Assembly: GCA_049423065.1 (NCBI GenBank)
Contig: JBMSQB010000140.1
Coordinates: forward strand, 1-6,029
Length of the DNA stretch: 6,029 nucleotides
DNA from: SYIM01 sp041182885
GTDB lineage: Bacteria; Pseudomonadota; Gammaproteobacteria; Burkholderiales; Burkholderiaceae_E
Direction: 5' to 3'
The notes beneath the pieces are model-generated. The model saw nothing but the letters and a program-made list of their open reading frames with translations. It had not been told where the DNA came from and searched no databases. The translations under genes and the position numbers were made by a program. Numbering within the stretch: the first letter of the stretch is position 1; the number at the start of each line of letters is the position of its first letter. Positions 5,499-6,029 of the stretch are shown here, one piece after another.

Positions 5499-6029
5499 TC
5501 AGTAGGTTCGGCTGTCGCGGGCGCGTGCAATGAGCGACTCGGGCGGCTGGAAGCGGTCGCCGTAGAGCGCAGCGAGTTCCTGAGCGCGTGCGGTGAAACG
5601 CGCAAGCCCCACATGGTTGACGAACTGGAGGCTACCGCCCGCCCAGGCCGGGAAGCCCCAGCCGAAAATCGAGCCGATGTTGGCATCACGAACCGATTCG
5701 AGTACGCCTTCGTCCAGGCAGCGGATGGTTTCGAGCGCCTGGATGTAAAGGAGCCGCTCGCGGATGTCGTCATGCGAGGGCTGGCGCTTCGCGCCTCGGG
5801 CGAAGACGCCGAGTCCGCTCCAGAGCGTCTTGGGCCCGTCGCCGGGATAGTCGTAGAAGCCTGCGCCCCAGGCGCGTCCGAGGCGCTTGTAGCCGTGGGC
5901 CATTTTTTCCAGGACGTAAACCGCCGATTCGGGCATGCGGCGCGATTTCACGCGGTGCACGTGGCGCTGGACGCGGACGACGGCTTTTGCGGCGCCGGTG
6001 GCTGCGGGCGTTGGCTGGGGCTGCGCGTG
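5499..6029 (-). CDS. C-terminal part of a 3-hydroxyacyl-CoA dehydrogenase (FadB/FadJ-like, N-terminus outside window)
   Basis: The frame is open from the right window edge to a TGA stop, giving 176 residues; the in-frame GTG at 5960 is internal. Members of this family oxidise (S)-3-hydroxyacyl-CoA to 3-ketoacyl-CoA with NAD+, and many are fused to an enoyl-CoA hydratase, as in beta-oxidation multienzymes. The visible part contains two 3-hydroxyacyl-CoA dehydrogenase C-terminal motifs: LGRAWGAGFYDYP at fragment residues 51-62 and IGSIFGWGFPAWAGG at 118-132, with RLLYIQALETIRCLDEGV between them at 92-109. This doubled arrangement points to the long, fused FadB/FadJ type rather than the short single-domain enzymes. 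The NAD-binding and any hydratase domains lie outside. Residues 1-18 are unusually rich in Ala, Pro and Gln for the segment before these motifs. The next gene follows after 36 nt on the same strand, so an operon is likely. Family assignment is strong; fadB versus fadJ cannot be decided. Confidence 0.92.
   Translation of the reverse strand, partial: HAQPQPTPAATGAAKAVVRVQRHVHRVKSRRMPESAVYVLEKMAHGYKRLGRAWGAGFYDYPGDGPKTLWSGLGVFARGAKRQPSHDDIRERLLYIQALETIRCLDEGVLESVRDANIGSIFGWGFPAWAGGSLQFVNHVGLARFTARAQELAALYGDRFQPPESLIARARDSRTY

Overview
The window looks like a chromosomal segment of a GC-rich betaproteobacterium, most likely Burkholderiales or a close relative. This rests on how the S15 and PNPase sequences read against betaproteobacterial homologues I remember; no database search was run. 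The core is the conserved rpsO-pnp pair, and less conserved genes lie on both sides. I saw no tRNA or rRNA gene, insertion sequence, CRISPR array, attachment site or replication origin.

Layout. (1) Positions 2-1030 (+) are the C-terminal part of a probable large surface or secreted protein, open at the left edge. It has a His/Asp-rich tandem repeat, an Ig-like segment and a dockerin/EF-hand-like C-terminal module. (2) Positions 1031-1247 are non-coding: competing GC-rich hairpins after the stop codon, a plausible sigma-70 promoter at 1090-1118, and an rpsO leader of about 120 nt. (3) rpsO (1248-1517) is followed by a textbook intrinsic terminator (1526-1555) and then pnp (1601-3742, GTG start). 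The terminator probably tunes the ratio of S15 to PNPase transcripts. (4) A strong hairpin without a T-run (3758-3788) sits between the convergent ends of pnp and the minus-strand genes. (5) On the minus strand, a partial 3-hydroxyacyl-CoA dehydrogenase gene (6029-5499) is followed after 36 nt by a gene for a fused Nudix plus LACTB2-like metallo-beta-lactamase protein (5462-3816). These two probably share an operon.

How the genes work together. S15 and PNPase link ribosome assembly to RNA turnover, as in most bacteria. The minus-strand pair suggests acyl-CoA metabolism: the dehydrogenase belongs to beta-oxidation, and the Nudix half of its neighbour resembles CoA/acyl-CoA diphosphatases. The MBL half most resembles LACTB2, whose mitochondrial member is an endoribonuclease, so an RNA substrate is also possible. 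The least explained items are the fused Nudix-MBL protein and the multi-domain surface protein. Neither is shown here to be a new system; most of the window is ordinary core genome.
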